Positions 34,629 to 44,040 of a stretch of 49,914 nucleotides of DNA are shown one piece after another. The notes under the pieces are model-generated. The model was given only the letters and a program-made list of their open reading frames with translations. It was not told the DNA's origin and did not search any database. The position numbers were made by a program, and so were the translations under genes. Source of the stretch: Mesorhizobium helmanticense (GTDB lineage: Bacteria > Pseudomonadota > Alphaproteobacteria > Rhizobiales > Rhizobiaceae); assembly GCF_003034915.1 (NCBI RefSeq), contig NZ_PZJX01000010.1:1-49914 (forward strand). The letters run 5' to 3'. Each line of letters begins with the position of its first letter. Positions within the stretch are counted from its first letter, which is position 1.

Positions 34629-37072
34629 ACCTTTCGGAATATCGCGGCAAGGCCGACCGGCTTGCCGACCATCTGCCCTGGGCAGCACTGGTGGCGCCCG
34701 GCATCGTGCTCAACAAGGACGGCAGCGTTCAGCGGACTATTCGGTTTCGCGGGCCCGATCTGGAAAGCTCGACCGAAGCCGAACTCATCGGCATCTGCGC
34801 CCGGGCCAACAATGCGCTTAGACGCCTTGGCTCCGGCTGGACATTGTTTTTCGAGACCGAGCGCATCGAAGCGCTGGGCTATCCGTCCTCGCGTTTCCCG
34901 GACGCGGCGTCATGGCTGGTTGATGAAGAACGGCGTGCTGCCTTCGAAGGCAAGGTCGCGCATTTCGAGAGCCGCTATCACCTGACCTTGCTGTCCATGC
35001 CGCCACCGGACGCCCAGGCGCGGGCGGAAAGCGCGCTCGTCGACTCGCATCATTCAGAAGGCGAAAGAGACTGGCGCCAGGAGATGGCGCGGTTCCGTGA
35101 CGAGACCGACCGTGTGCTGGATCTTCTGTCGGGCTTCATGCCCGAAGTGCGTCCGCTCGATGACGCCGAGACGCTGACATACCTGCACGACACGATCTCG
35201 ACCCGCCGCCATCCGGTCGCCGTGCCGGAAACGCCAATGCATCTGGACGGCATCCTGGTCGATGTGCCGCTTACCGGCGGCTTGGAGCCGATGCTGGGTG
35301 AGCAACATCTTCGCACACTTACCATCCTCGGCTTTCCGAACCTCACCCGGCCCGGAATCCTCGATGCCCTCAATCATCAGGATTTCGCCTATCGCTGGAT
35401 GACGCGCTTCATTCCGCTCGGCAAGACCGAGGCCACCAAGACGCTGACCCGCTTGCGCCGGCAGTGGTTTGCCAAGCGCAAATCGATCGTCGCAATCCTG
35501 CGCGAGGTTGTAAGCAACGAACCCGTTCCGCTCGTCGACAGCGACGCCGACAATAAGGCGCTCGACGCCGATGAAGCACTTCAGGCGTTGGGCGGCGATC
35601 ATGTCGCCTTCGGGTATCTCACTGCAACGGTGACGGTATGGGACGAGGATCGCCAAGCCGCCGCTGAGAAACTTCGCGCGGTCGAGCGCATCATCAATGG
35701 GCTCGGGTTCACCACCATCCGCGAAAGCGTCAATGCGGTCGAAGCCTGGCTCGGCTCGCTGCCGGGTCATGTCTATGCCAACGTTCGTCAGCCGCTCGTT
35801 CACACGCTGAACCTTGCCCATCTCATGCCGCTTTCCTCGGTGTGGGCCGGTCCTGCGGCGAACGAGCATCTGGCTGAAGTCACTGGACGAGAGGCCCCGC
35901 CGCTCCTCATCGCCGAAACCAGCGGGTCGACTCCGTTCCGGCTTTCTTCCCATGTCGAAGATGTCGGCCACATGCTGATCGTTGGACCGACCGGCGCCGG
36001 AAAATCGGTTCTGCTTGCCCTGATCGCCCTGCAGTTTCGTCGCTATGCCGGCGCGCAGGTCTATGTCTTCGACAAAGGCAATTCGGCGCGCGCGGCAACG
36101 CTTGCCATGGGTGGAGAGCATCATGTCTTGGGTTCGGACGGTGCGCTTGCCTTCCAGCCACTGCGCAATATCGGTGATCAGGGCAGGCGCAGCTGGGCAG
36201 CTGAATGGATCGCCGGCCTGATTGCCCATGAGAACGTCACCCTCACGCCGGAGGTGAAGGAGGCGATCTGGTCGGCGCTCAACAGCCTCGCCACCGCGCC
36301 GGCGCGGGAGCGCACGCTGACCGGTCTGTCGGTCCTGCTTCAGTCCAATGCACTGAAGTCCGCCTTAATGCCCTACACGCTCGACGGTCCCTTCGGCCGA
36401 TTGCTCGATGCCGACGACGATCGGCTGGCCTTGTCGGATGTGCAGTGCTTCGAGACCGAGGAGCTGATGCATAGCCAAAGCGCTGTGCTGCCTGTGCTCA
36501 CCTACCTCTTCCATCGCCTTGAGGAGCGGTTCGACGGGCGACCGACGCTGCTCATGCTCGATGAGGCCTGGGTCTATCTCGACAATCCGCTTTTTGCTGC
36601 CCGCATCCGCGAATGGCTGAAGGTGCTGCGAAAGAAGAACGTATCGGTGATCTTCGCCACGCAGTCGCTTGCCGACATCGCCGGCTCTGCAATAGCGCCG
36701 GCGATCATCGAGAGCTGCCCACAGCGCATTTTTCTCCCCAATGATCGTGCCGTGGAACCGCAGGCACGGACTGCCTATGAGCGCTTCGGTCTCAACGACC
36801 GGCAGATTGAACTGATCGCCCGGGCCACGCCGAAGCGGCACTACTATTTGCAGTCGCGCTGCGGCAACCGTCTCTTCGAGCTCGGGCTCGGCCCCATCGC
36901 GCTTGCACTTTGCGGCGCCTCGGGTCCAGCCGCGCAAAGCCTGATCGACAGGGTCCTGTCCGAGCACGGGCAGGACAGCTTTGTCTTTCGCTTCCTCGGC
37001 GCCCGCGGCCTCGATTGGGCGGCCGAGCTTCTCCAGCAATTCCCTCAACCAACCAAGGAGCAATCGTCATGA
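34622..37072 (+). CDS. trbE: TrbE, VirB4-type conjugation ATPase
   Basis: From the ATG at 34622 the product has 816 residues beginning MLNLSEYRGKADRLADHLPWAALV, the family start. An earlier in-frame ATG at 34613 adds three residues. Walker A is VGPTGAGKSV (about 454-463), Walker B is in LLMLDEAWVYL, followed by FATQSLADI. It energises the Trb channel as VirB4 does the VirB channel. It overlaps trbD by seven bases and trbJ by four. Confidence 0.95.
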   Translation: MLNLSEYRGKADRLADHLPWAALVAPGIVLNKDGSVQRTIRFRGPDLESSTEAELIGICARANNALRRLGSGWTLFFETERIEALGYPSSRFPDAASWLVDEERRAAFEGKVAHFESRYHLTLLSMPPPDAQARAESALVDSHHSEGERDWRQEMARFRDETDRVLDLLSGFMPEVRPLDDAETLTYLHDTISTRRHPVAVPETPMHLDGILVDVPLTGGLEPMLGEQHLRTLTILGFPNLTRPGILDALNHQDFAYRWMTRFIPLGKTEATKTLTRLRRQWFAKRKSIVAILREVVSNEPVPLVDSDADNKALDADEALQALGGDHVAFGYLTATVTVWDEDRQAAAEKLRAVERIINGLGFTTIRESVNAVEAWLGSLPGHVYANVRQPLVHTLNLAHLMPLSSVWAGPAANEHLAEVTGREAPPLLIAETSGSTPFRLSSHVEDVGHMLIVGPTGAGKSVLLALIALQFRRYAGAQVYVFDKGNSARAATLAMGGEHHVLGSDGALAFQPLRNIGDQGRRSWAAEWIAGLIAHENVTLTPEVKEAIWSALNSLATAPARERTLTGLSVLLQSNALKSALMPYTLDGPFGRLLDADDDRLALSDVQCFETEELMHSQSAVLPVLTYLFHRLEERFDGRPTLLMLDEAWVYLDNPLFAARIREWLKVLRKKNVSVIFATQSLADIAGSAIAPAIIESCPQRIFLPNDRAVEPQARTAYERFGLNDRQIELIARATPKRHYYLQSRCGNRLFELGLGPIALALCGASGPAAQSLIDRVLSEHGQDSFVFRFLGARGLDWAAELLQQFPQPTKEQSS

Positions 37073-37794
37073 TGCGGCGCCGCTTTCTCTCGGGCCTGAT
37101 CACCCTTTCGTTGATCGCCAAGCCGATGGCCGACTACGTGCAGCCGGCCTACGCGCTCATCGTGTTCGATCCGTCGAACTACGCACAGAACGTGCTCACG
37201 GCGGCGCGCTCTCTGGAGCAGATCAACAACCAGATCCAGTCGCTCCAGAACCAGGCGACCGTGCTGCAGAACATGGCACGCAATCTTCAGAGTCTGGATT
37301 TTTCTTCCGTGGGTCAGCTTACCGGCTCGCTCCAACGGATCGACGGTCTGATGGACCAGGCAAGTGGCCTGAGCTTTGATCTCAACAAGCTTCAGGACCA
37401 GTGGCGTAATCAATATCCGGAAAGCTACGACGCCACGATCAAGGTCAGCGATGTAGCGAGCGCCGCACGTGACCGCTGGCAAAGCGCAATGCAGGCATTC
37501 CGTCAGACCATGGGTGTTCAGTCGCAGATCGTCGAGAATGTTCGCGGTGATGGCGACCTGCTTGCCGATCTCGTCAACCGCAGCCAAGGCGCGGCCGGTG
37601 CGCTTCAGGCAAGTCAGGCCACTAACCAGCTCCTTGCGCTTTCGACCAAGCAGCAGATGCAGATCCAAACGCTGCTCGCAACGCAGTTCCGCGCTGAGGC
37701 CGAGGATGCGGCGCGCAAGGCGCAGTCCGAGGAGGCCGCGCGCGAGACGACAAAGCGCTTCCTCGGCACAGGCACGGCCTATCCCGGCAACTGA
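37069..37794 (+). CDS. trbJ: TrbJ, VirB5-like pilus-associated protein
   Basis: The 241-residue protein has a signal peptide (RRRFLSGLITLSLIAKP, Ala-rich end) followed by a coiled, Gln-rich helical domain (INNQIQSLQNQATVLQNMARNLQSLD, and a helical C-terminal part), the usual TrbJ layout. The AAGGAG ribosome site sits inside the end of trbE. There are two consecutive possible ATG codons at 37069 and 37072. Only 31 bases separate it from trbL, so trbK is absent. Confidence 0.92.
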   Translation: MMRRRFLSGLITLSLIAKPMADYVQPAYALIVFDPSNYAQNVLTAARSLEQINNQIQSLQNQATVLQNMARNLQSLDFSSVGQLTGSLQRIDGLMDQASGLSFDLNKLQDQWRNQYPESYDATIKVSDVASAARDRWQSAMQAFRQTMGVQSQIVENVRGDGDLLADLVNRSQGAAGALQASQATNQLLALSTKQQMQIQTLLATQFRAEAEDAARKAQSEEAARETTKRFLGTGTAYPGN

Positions 37795-37825
37795 TCACCA
37801 ATCTCTTGACGACGAGGAAGGCGGC

Positions 37826-39148
37826 ATGAACGACCTTGGGGTCATTGATCGCTTCATGGAGACCTTCATCCGCTACATCGATAGCGGGTTCGGTCTGCTC
37901 TCGGGCGATGTCGCCTTCCTTACCACGACCCTGATCGGCATCGACGTCACACTTGCCGGCCTCGCCTGGGCATTCGGCGGCGAACCCAACATATTCGGCC
38001 GGCTCATCCGCAAAGTGCTCTATGTCGGCGTCTTTGCCTTCATCTTGAATAACTTCAAGAACCTCGCCGACATCATTTATCGGTCTTTTGCCGGTCTCGG
38101 CATCAATGCGTCATCCGGCAATCTCTCCGCCGACAATCTCCTGCATCCGGGTCGCATTGCCGCAACCGGTTTCGAGGGCGCCTGGCCGCTTCTCGATCAG
38201 GCAAGCCAGCTTCTCGGCTTCCCAGAAATCTTCGGCAACGCGCTCACCATCTTCGTGCTGCTCGTGGCCTGGTTCCTGGTCATCATCGCCTTCTTCATCC
38301 TCTCCATCCAACTCTTCATCACCATCCTCGAATTCAAACTCACCACTCTGGCCGGATTCATTCTTGTGCCCTTCGCGCTTTGGAACCGGTCAGCGTTTCT
38401 CGCCGAGCGCGTGCTCGGCAATGTCATCTCGTCGGGCATCAAGGTAATGGTGTTGGCCGTCATCATCGGCATCGGCTCCACGCTCTTTGGCGAGTTCGCT
38501 TCCGCGCTGCAAGGCAAGGAGCCGGATCTGGCCGCCGCCATGTCACAGGTCCTGGGCGCCTTGGCGCTCCTTGGTCTCGGCATTTTCGGACCTGGGATAG
38601 CCTCCGGTCTTGTCTCGGGCGCGCCGCAGCTTGGCGCGGGCGCCGCACTTGGAACCACGGCAGCCGCAGCCGGTGCATCGCTCGTTGCCGCAGGCGCAGC
38701 ATTTGCCGGCGCGCGCATGGCAACCGGCAGCGGTCTCACCGCACTCCGTGCCGGCACGACCATGGGGTTAGCGGCTTCTACCGCCTGGCAGATGGAGCGC
38801 GCAACATCGCCCGAGTTCGGCCTGCCCGGTGTAGCTGCTGGAATGCATGGTGTGACCAGCGCCGCCGGCGGCGCCGCAATGCGGGCGGCACGATCTGCCG
38901 CAGGAGGCTTCGGGCGCAGCGTTGATGCCGGGCGCGAAGCTGCCTGGACCGCGACCGGTGGTGCGCCGACCGCATCCCTGACCGGAAGCCCTACTGGTCC
39001 GGTCGCTGATGCCGCGCCCGGCTGGGCCAGGCGCCTGCGTTCCGAACAGACAGCCCGTGCCCACCGTCACGCCGCCATGCAGGCCGTCCGTGAAGGCGAC
39101 AGGCCGGGAGGCAGCGCCAATCCCTCTCTCAACGACAAGGACGACTAA
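37826..39148 (+). CDS. trbL: TrbL, VirB6-like polytopic channel protein
   Basis: From the ATG at 37826 the product has 440 residues. Multiple hydrophobic segments (for example VLYVGVFAFILNNF, IFVLLVAWFLVIIAFFILSIQLFITIL, VMVLAVIIGIGSTLF) are followed by a Gly/Ala-rich C-terminal tail (about 250-440), as in TrbL. The protein forms part of the inner-membrane channel. The frame extends upstream to 37469 only as trbJ in another frame. The stop is directly followed by the trbF ATG. Confidence 0.93.
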   Translation: MNDLGVIDRFMETFIRYIDSGFGLLSGDVAFLTTTLIGIDVTLAGLAWAFGGEPNIFGRLIRKVLYVGVFAFILNNFKNLADIIYRSFAGLGINASSGNLSADNLLHPGRIAATGFEGAWPLLDQASQLLGFPEIFGNALTIFVLLVAWFLVIIAFFILSIQLFITILEFKLTTLAGFILVPFALWNRSAFLAERVLGNVISSGIKVMVLAVIIGIGSTLFGEFASALQGKEPDLAAAMSQVLGALALLGLGIFGPGIASGLVSGAPQLGAGAALGTTAAAAGASLVAAGAAFAGARMATGSGLTALRAGTTMGLAASTAWQMERATSPEFGLPGVAAGMHGVTSAAGGAAMRAARSAAGGFGRSVDAGREAAWTATGGAPTASLTGSPTGPVADAAPGWARRLRSEQTARAHRHAAMQAVREGDRPGGSANPSLNDKDD

Positions 39149-39874
39149 ATGCTATTCAAGCGACCCATTCAACGTTACGGCAAGACGCCCGAGCCGGTCA
39201 CGCCGTATCAGAAGGCCGCGCAGCTCTGGGACGAGCGCATAGGCTCATCTCGAGTGCAGGCCCGCAACTGGCGGTTCATGGCTCTTGGCTGTCTGACCTT
39301 GGCGGCCGGACTTTCCGGCGGACTCGTGTGGCAGTCGATCCAGAGCCGCGTCGTGCCTTACGTCGTCGAGGTCGACGGCTTCGGCGAGGCACGCGCCGTT
39401 GCGCCGGCAATCCGGGACTACGAGCCCTCCGATGCCCAGATCGCGTGGCACCTCGGCCGCTTCATTCAGAATGTCCGTTCCGTTTCCACCGATCCGGTGC
39501 TGGTGCGGCAGAACTGGCTTTCGGCCTATGACTTCGCCACCGACCGCGCGGCGCTCTTTCTCAACGAGTACGCCAAGGCGAACGATCCTTTCGGTCAGAT
39601 CGGCACACGCAGCGTGTCGGTGCAAGTGACCAGCGTGGTCAGGGCTTCCGACAGCTCGTTCCAGGTCAAATGGGCCGAGCAGGTTTTTGAGCGCGGCAGC
39701 CTTGCCAGCACGACGCGCTGGATCGCGATCCTCACCATCGTGATCCGCCCGCCAAGCAATACTGACCAACTGCGCAACAACCCGCTCGGCGTCTTCATCA
39801 ACGCCATCGATTGGTCGCGCGAGCTCGACAGTGCTGCGCCGACGTCCGTTTCCCCAAAAGGAGTCCACCAATGA
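39149..39874 (+). CDS. trbF: TrbF, VirB8-like assembly factor
   Basis: The 241-residue protein has a short cytoplasmic N-terminus, one membrane helix (about 45-62, FMALGCLTLAAGLSGGLVW) and a periplasmic domain with VVPYVVEVDGFGEARAV, IAWHLGRFIQNVRSVSTDP and FQVKWAEQVF, the VirB8/TrbF fold. It starts immediately after trbL and overlaps the trbG start by four bases. Confidence 0.93.
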   Translation: MLFKRPIQRYGKTPEPVTPYQKAAQLWDERIGSSRVQARNWRFMALGCLTLAAGLSGGLVWQSIQSRVVPYVVEVDGFGEARAVAPAIRDYEPSDAQIAWHLGRFIQNVRSVSTDPVLVRQNWLSAYDFATDRAALFLNEYAKANDPFGQIGTRSVSVQVTSVVRASDSSFQVKWAEQVFERGSLASTTRWIAILTIVIRPPSNTDQLRNNPLGVFINAIDWSRELDSAAPTSVSPKGVHQ

Positions 39875-40899
39875 AGAATAGAATGTCGTCGGTCCGTGCC
39901 GTGCTGATCCTGTCGGCCTCTACAGCGGTCCTCTCCGCCTGCGCGTCGAAGCCGGTACCACCGCCTGAGATTTCCTATGATGCTGCCGATTTCAAACCAG
40001 CCGCAATCGAGAAGCCGCCGGAGAATCCGGTCAAGATAGTCGAGGTGCCAAAGCCGCTGCCGCTACCCGGTCAGCTACAGCCCAATCCGGGCAGGGTGGC
40101 CGAAGACAAGCGCTCTCCTGAAGAACGGGTCTCCGATGCCAATAGAGCAGCGACGCAGCAACCTACCAGGTATGGGTACATGAATGCGGTTCAGGTTTAT
40201 CCATTCGCCGATGGCGCGCTCTATCAGCTCTACGCCGCACCGGAGCGCGTCACCGATATCGCACTCCAGCCGGGCGAGAAACTAACAGCCGTGTCGGCCG
40301 GCGACACGGTGCGTTGGGTGATCGGCGATACCGTCAGCGGCACCGGTGACAATCAGCGCACCCATGTGCTGGTAAAACCCTTCGCGCCGGGGCTTACCAC
40401 CAATCTGGTGATCACCACAGAACGACGCACCTACCATTTGCAGCTTCAAAGCACCGAGAAAACCTCGATGGCGGCGATCTCTTGGACCTATAGCGAGGAC
40501 CAGATCATCGCGCTACGCCAGCGCAACGCTCAAGCCGAGGCTGCCACGCCGGTAGCTTCGAATGTGGCGCTCGAGAATATCCGCTTTCGGTATTCAATCA
40601 CTGGCGACACACCACCCTGGAGGCCGACGCGCGCTTTCGACGATGGCAGCAAGGTCTATATCGAATTCCCCCGTCGCATTGATCAGGGTGAAGCGCCTCC
40701 TCTCTTCATCGTCGGTGCCGATGGGGACAGCCAGCTCGTCAATTATCGCATGCGCGGCAACTACTACATCGTCGATCGCCTCTTTGGCGCTGCAGAACTG
40801 CGTCTAGGCAGCAAGCAGCAGCAGGTGGTTTGCATCACCAGGACTGACGGCCGGCAACCGCCGCGGCGGATTCCGCTCTTTGCGCGGCCCAGCAGGTGA
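39871..40899 (+). CDS. trbG: TrbG, VirB9-like outer-membrane core protein
   Basis: The 342-residue product has a lipoprotein-type signal (VLILSASTAVLSACAS with lipobox LSAC) and a periplasmic Pro-rich linker. The VirB9-type C-terminal part has RFRYSITGDTPPWRPTRAFDDGSKVYIEFP and NYRMRGNYYIVDRLFGAAELRLG. It contributes to the outer-membrane ring. The AAAGGAG ribosome site sits at the end of trbF. The next gene is trbI, so trbH is missing. Confidence 0.93.
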   Translation: MKNRMSSVRAVLILSASTAVLSACASKPVPPPEISYDAADFKPAAIEKPPENPVKIVEVPKPLPLPGQLQPNPGRVAEDKRSPEERVSDANRAATQQPTRYGYMNAVQVYPFADGALYQLYAAPERVTDIALQPGEKLTAVSAGDTVRWVIGDTVSGTGDNQRTHVLVKPFAPGLTTNLVITTERRTYHLQLQSTEKTSMAAISWTYSEDQIIALRQRNAQAEAATPVASNVALENIRFRYSITGDTPPWRPTRAFDDGSKVYIEFPRRIDQGEAPPLFIVGADGDSQLVNYRMRGNYYIVDRLFGAAELRLGSKQQQVVCITRTDGRQPPRRIPLFARPSR

Positions 40900-40910
40900 G
40901 GGGAGCGCTC

Positions 40911-42125
40911 ATGACCGATACTTCCCGATCCGATGCGCCGCCGAAACTCGATCCCGAGCAGCTGCAATTGCGAGCCTCGCCCCGCCGCGCTGTCCGATTC
41001 AGGCGCGGTGTGATCGTCGCCATCGCTGCAGTCGGATCCGGTGCCATTCTGGGCGTCACGATGATGGCGCTTCAAGGACCGGCATGGCGTATCAAGCACC
41101 AGGCAGAGGACCGCTATAACACCGAGCGCAAGCCACCCGCCGAGGGACTAGAAGCGCTTCCCAAGGACTATACCGGGATCATGCCGAAGGCCCCTGTGCT
41201 CGGACCGCCACTGCCCGGCGACCTTGGTCGCCCCATCCTTGAACGCCAACGTCAGCTCGGCATCGCGCCAGGGCAGGATATCTCCGCCGAGGAGCAGCGC
41301 CTTGCCCAGCAAGCAATTGAGGCGCGCGAGTCGCAAGTCTTGTTCCGGCTCGACAATCGACCCAGACAGACAGATGTCGCCGGCGGCGGGCCGAGTGCGC
41401 AGCAGCCGTCTGAGGCGCTTCCGCAATCCGGAGCGACGCGCGCGTCAGCTTCCGTTGCTCCAGCCGAGGGTGACCAGAACAACCAACAGCGCAAGCTCGA
41501 TTTTATCAGTCAGCGGAACACAAGCGGCATCTACAATCAGCACGCGCTGCAGACGCCGGCCTCACCCTACCAACTGATGGCCGGCAGCGTGATCGCGGCC
41601 AGTCTCGTCACCGGCATAAATTCCGACTTGCCTGGCCTTGTCGTCGCGCAGGTCACCGAGAATGTGCACGACACAGTCACCGGCAGCATTGTGCTCATTC
41701 CGCAAGGCTCACGCCTCATCGGCACTTATGACAGCGTCGTGGCTTTTGGGCAGAGGCGCGCATTGCTGGTCTGGCAGCGAATAATTCTGCCCGACGGTTC
41801 CTCGATCGAAATCGACAATCTGCCAGCGACGGATACTGCCGGCTATGCCGGGCTTGAGGACAAGGTCGATTTTCACACCTGGCAGCTGATCAAGGGAGTT
41901 GCTCTAGCGACGCTACTGGGCGTTGGTACCGAGTTGAGCTTTGGGGAAAACGAAAGCGACCTAGTTAAGGCGATCCGGGAATCCACTCAGCAAAACATCA
42001 GTCAAGCCGGCCAGCGCATCACCGAAAAGAACCTGAATATTCAACCCACCATTATCGTCCGCCCCGGTTGGCCCCTCCGCGTGATTGTACACAAGGATCT
42101 TGTGCTGCGCCCATACCCGGCTTGA
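40911..42125 (+). CDS. trbI: TrbI, VirB10-like scaffold
   Basis: From the ATG at 40911 the product has 404 residues. The order is a cytoplasmic stretch, a membrane helix (about 38-56, IVAIAAVGSGAILGVTMMAL), a Pro/Gln-rich linker, then the beta-barrel domain with LMAGSVIAASLVTGINSDLPG and GSIVLIPQGSRLIGTYDS, the VirB10/TrbI signature. It links inner and outer membrane parts of the conjugation channel. GAGGGGAGCGC precedes the start. Confidence 0.94.
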   Translation: MTDTSRSDAPPKLDPEQLQLRASPRRAVRFRRGVIVAIAAVGSGAILGVTMMALQGPAWRIKHQAEDRYNTERKPPAEGLEALPKDYTGIMPKAPVLGPPLPGDLGRPILERQRQLGIAPGQDISAEEQRLAQQAIEARESQVLFRLDNRPRQTDVAGGGPSAQQPSEALPQSGATRASASVAPAEGDQNNQQRKLDFISQRNTSGIYNQHALQTPASPYQLMAGSVIAASLVTGINSDLPGLVVAQVTENVHDTVTGSIVLIPQGSRLIGTYDSVVAFGQRRALLVWQRIILPDGSSIEIDNLPATDTAGYAGLEDKVDFHTWQLIKGVALATLLGVGTELSFGENESDLVKAIRESTQQNISQAGQRITEKNLNIQPTIIVRPGWPLRVIVHKDLVLRPYPA

Positions 42126-42137
42126 ACAGGAGTAATC

Positions 42138-42410
42138 ATGGCAGATCTGAAACTTGGAAAGCTTCCAGACCGGACACCTTCGAAGATGACCATCACCGTT
42201 AGCGCGGACCTGAACCAAGCACTCAAGGACTATGCGGCGCTTTACCGCCAGACCTATGGCGAGTCTGAAACGGTAGCGGTACTCATACCTTTCATGCTGG
42301 CAGGGTTTCTGGAAGGCGATCGAGCGTTTGCCAAGGCCAGAAAGGAAGGCCTTCCGGCTGCCGGCATGTCGGAGAAACCGCGACGCGTGTCAGGTTCAGG
42401 TTCCGAGTAA
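42138..42410 (+). CDS. DUF2274 protein, last gene of the trb operon
   Basis: This small protein (90 residues) begins MADLKLGKLPDRTPSKMTITVSADLNQALKDYAALY, a DUF2274-type ribbon-helix-helix-like N-terminus, with a helical middle (ESETVAVLIPFMLAGFLEGD). It follows trbI by 12 bases and regularly ends trb operons of this kind. Its function is not known. The fold suggests a DNA-binding regulator. Confidence 0.82.
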   Translation: MADLKLGKLPDRTPSKMTITVSADLNQALKDYAALYRQTYGESETVAVLIPFMLAGFLEGDRAFAKARKEGLPAAGMSEKPRRVSGSGSE

Positions 42411-42986
42411 TGAAGCCAAAGTTTGGTCAATGCCACAAGCCGCCCGATTGCCCAATTTCCCGGCGGTCGCGGCCTACCGATCCGTCATGGTGAGAACCTA
42501 TGCGCCAACTTCGAGCAGCTGGAACTCAAATAACTGCCTGGGCGCCCGGATACCGCGAACAGACGCAGGGCGTGCTAGCCGCACTGATGGCTAGTGACAA
42601 GTGGGAATGCCGTGCAGTTGTTACTCAGAATGAGCTCATCCCAAAGAGGGGGTCAAGAGCCGCAGCGCTGAGTAGCGGAAGCCGCAATGGGGTACGTCGC
42701 TGACATTCAGTGAAAGACTGGGCCGAACAATCCAACCTCCTTGGGCGGATACAAAGCGGAGCGCTGCCTGCAGATTCCGGCGGGTCCCAGCCCTCTGCCA
42801 TGCGACGCCCTTTGGGAAATACCCACGTCGTCACAGCATTTGCGGCGGCGTAGCCGCCAGCCGCTTCCGAATGCGACAAAGCGGACACGCGAGCGTCGCT
42901 TCGCGCGCCTCATCGCCGCCCTGATCGGGGCACAGAAGAGCAAATCCGGCGCTGCCGGGCGGCTATAGGAAAGGCAACGCGGCGCA
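42411..42986. other. 0.58 kb without a recognisable gene before bluB
   Basis: Short frames on both strands show no family motif. A cobalamin riboswitch, which often precedes vitamin B12 genes, was looked for by its conserved B12 box and is not visible. AGGAAAGGC just before 42987 can serve as the bluB ribosome site. Confidence 0.5.
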
Positions 42987-43622
42987 ATGAAGTCAAGCCC
43001 GAATTTTTCCGAAGAGTTTCGCGCCGGGCTGGTTTCGCTATTGCAGTGGCGCCGTGACGTCAGGCGCTTCAATCCGGCGCCGCTGGCCGAAGGCACTCTG
43101 GAGCGGCTTCTGGAGCTTGCCAGCGTCGCGCCGTCTGTCGGGCTCAGCCAGCCCTGGCGCTTTGTCGTCGTCGAAAGCCCGGAGCGACGTCACGCCGTGA
43201 AACGCTGCTTCGAGCGCTGCAACGCCGAGGCGCTGGCATGCTTTTCGGGCGAGCGCGCGGCGCTCTACGCGCGCCTGAAGCTCGCCGGGCTTGCCGAGGC
43301 GCCCTGCCAGTTCGCGGTCTTCGCCGACCGCGCGACCGGGCAAGGCCACGGGCTCGGACGCCTGACCATGCCGGCGACGATCGACTATTCGGCGGTGATG
43401 GCGGTGCACACACTGTGGCTGGCGGCACGGGCGGAAGGCATCGGTGTTGGCTGGGTCTCGATCCTCGATCCGGCCGAGATGACCGGTATCCTCGACACGC
43501 CGCCCGAATGGACGCTGATCGGCTATTTCTGCGTCGGCTATCCCAGCGAGGAGCACGACCTACCGACACTGCAGCGCGAGGGCTGGGAGCAGCGGCGGCC
43601 GCCGGTGGTGATCAGGCGATAG
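42987..43622 (+). CDS. bluB: BluB, 5,6-dimethylbenzimidazole synthase
   Basis: The 211-residue nitroreductase-fold protein has WRRDVRRFNPAPL, ASVAPSVGLSQPWRFVVV, IDYSAVMAVHTLWLAARAEGIGVGWVSILDP and GYFCVGYPSEEHDLP, matching BluB. It converts reduced FMN and oxygen to the lower ligand of cobalamin. It stands alone between the trb operon and hemN. In rhizobia bluB is needed for normal symbiosis in S. meliloti. The start is supported by a purine-rich site. Confidence 0.9.
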   Translation: MKSSPNFSEEFRAGLVSLLQWRRDVRRFNPAPLAEGTLERLLELASVAPSVGLSQPWRFVVVESPERRHAVKRCFERCNAEALACFSGERAALYARLKLAGLAEAPCQFAVFADRATGQGHGLGRLTMPATIDYSAVMAVHTLWLAARAEGIGVGWVSILDPAEMTGILDTPPEWTLIGYFCVGYPSEEHDLPTLQREGWEQRRPPVVIRR

Positions 43623-44040
43623 CGCCGGCTACGTCGCTTCATCCTCAATAAAGTGGCGCCAAATGCACACTGTCGAATTGTTAGCTGCTGGGTTCGGCGA
43701 TCTTGAGAAGCGCCAAGTTCTTGAGATGCAATCATCATTCGCGATCAGCCAAGCAAACAACGCGCACATTAGCACGAGTAGCAGATTCGCGTCCGGTTCG
43801 GTCGACAGCGGCCGCAATGCACGTATAAGGCGCTAAATCGTGCCGTCATATTTGGCTTTCGCCGCCACGCCCAAGCCGATGTGAAGTCCTCCATTGCTGG
43901 CAACCTCGTTCGTCTGGGCTCCTGCGAATGTCGAAGCGCTCTACAATCGTTCTGAATCCCCGATGTTGATGCGACGGCCGCCGATGATTGGCGCAGTCGG
44001 TTCGCGATCGACTGAAGACGGCGACGTTCGTCTGTGGCAC
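43623..44040. other. 0.4 kb intergenic, convergent bluB-hemN space
   Basis: No intact gene or clear terminator is seen. Frames of about 60 codons on the minus strand (43629-43817, 43846-44040) lack recognisable motifs. Confidence 0.5.

Noticed and set aside
42700..42986. Cobalamin riboswitch before bluB
   Set aside because: The conserved B12 box and flanking helices could not be found on either strand.
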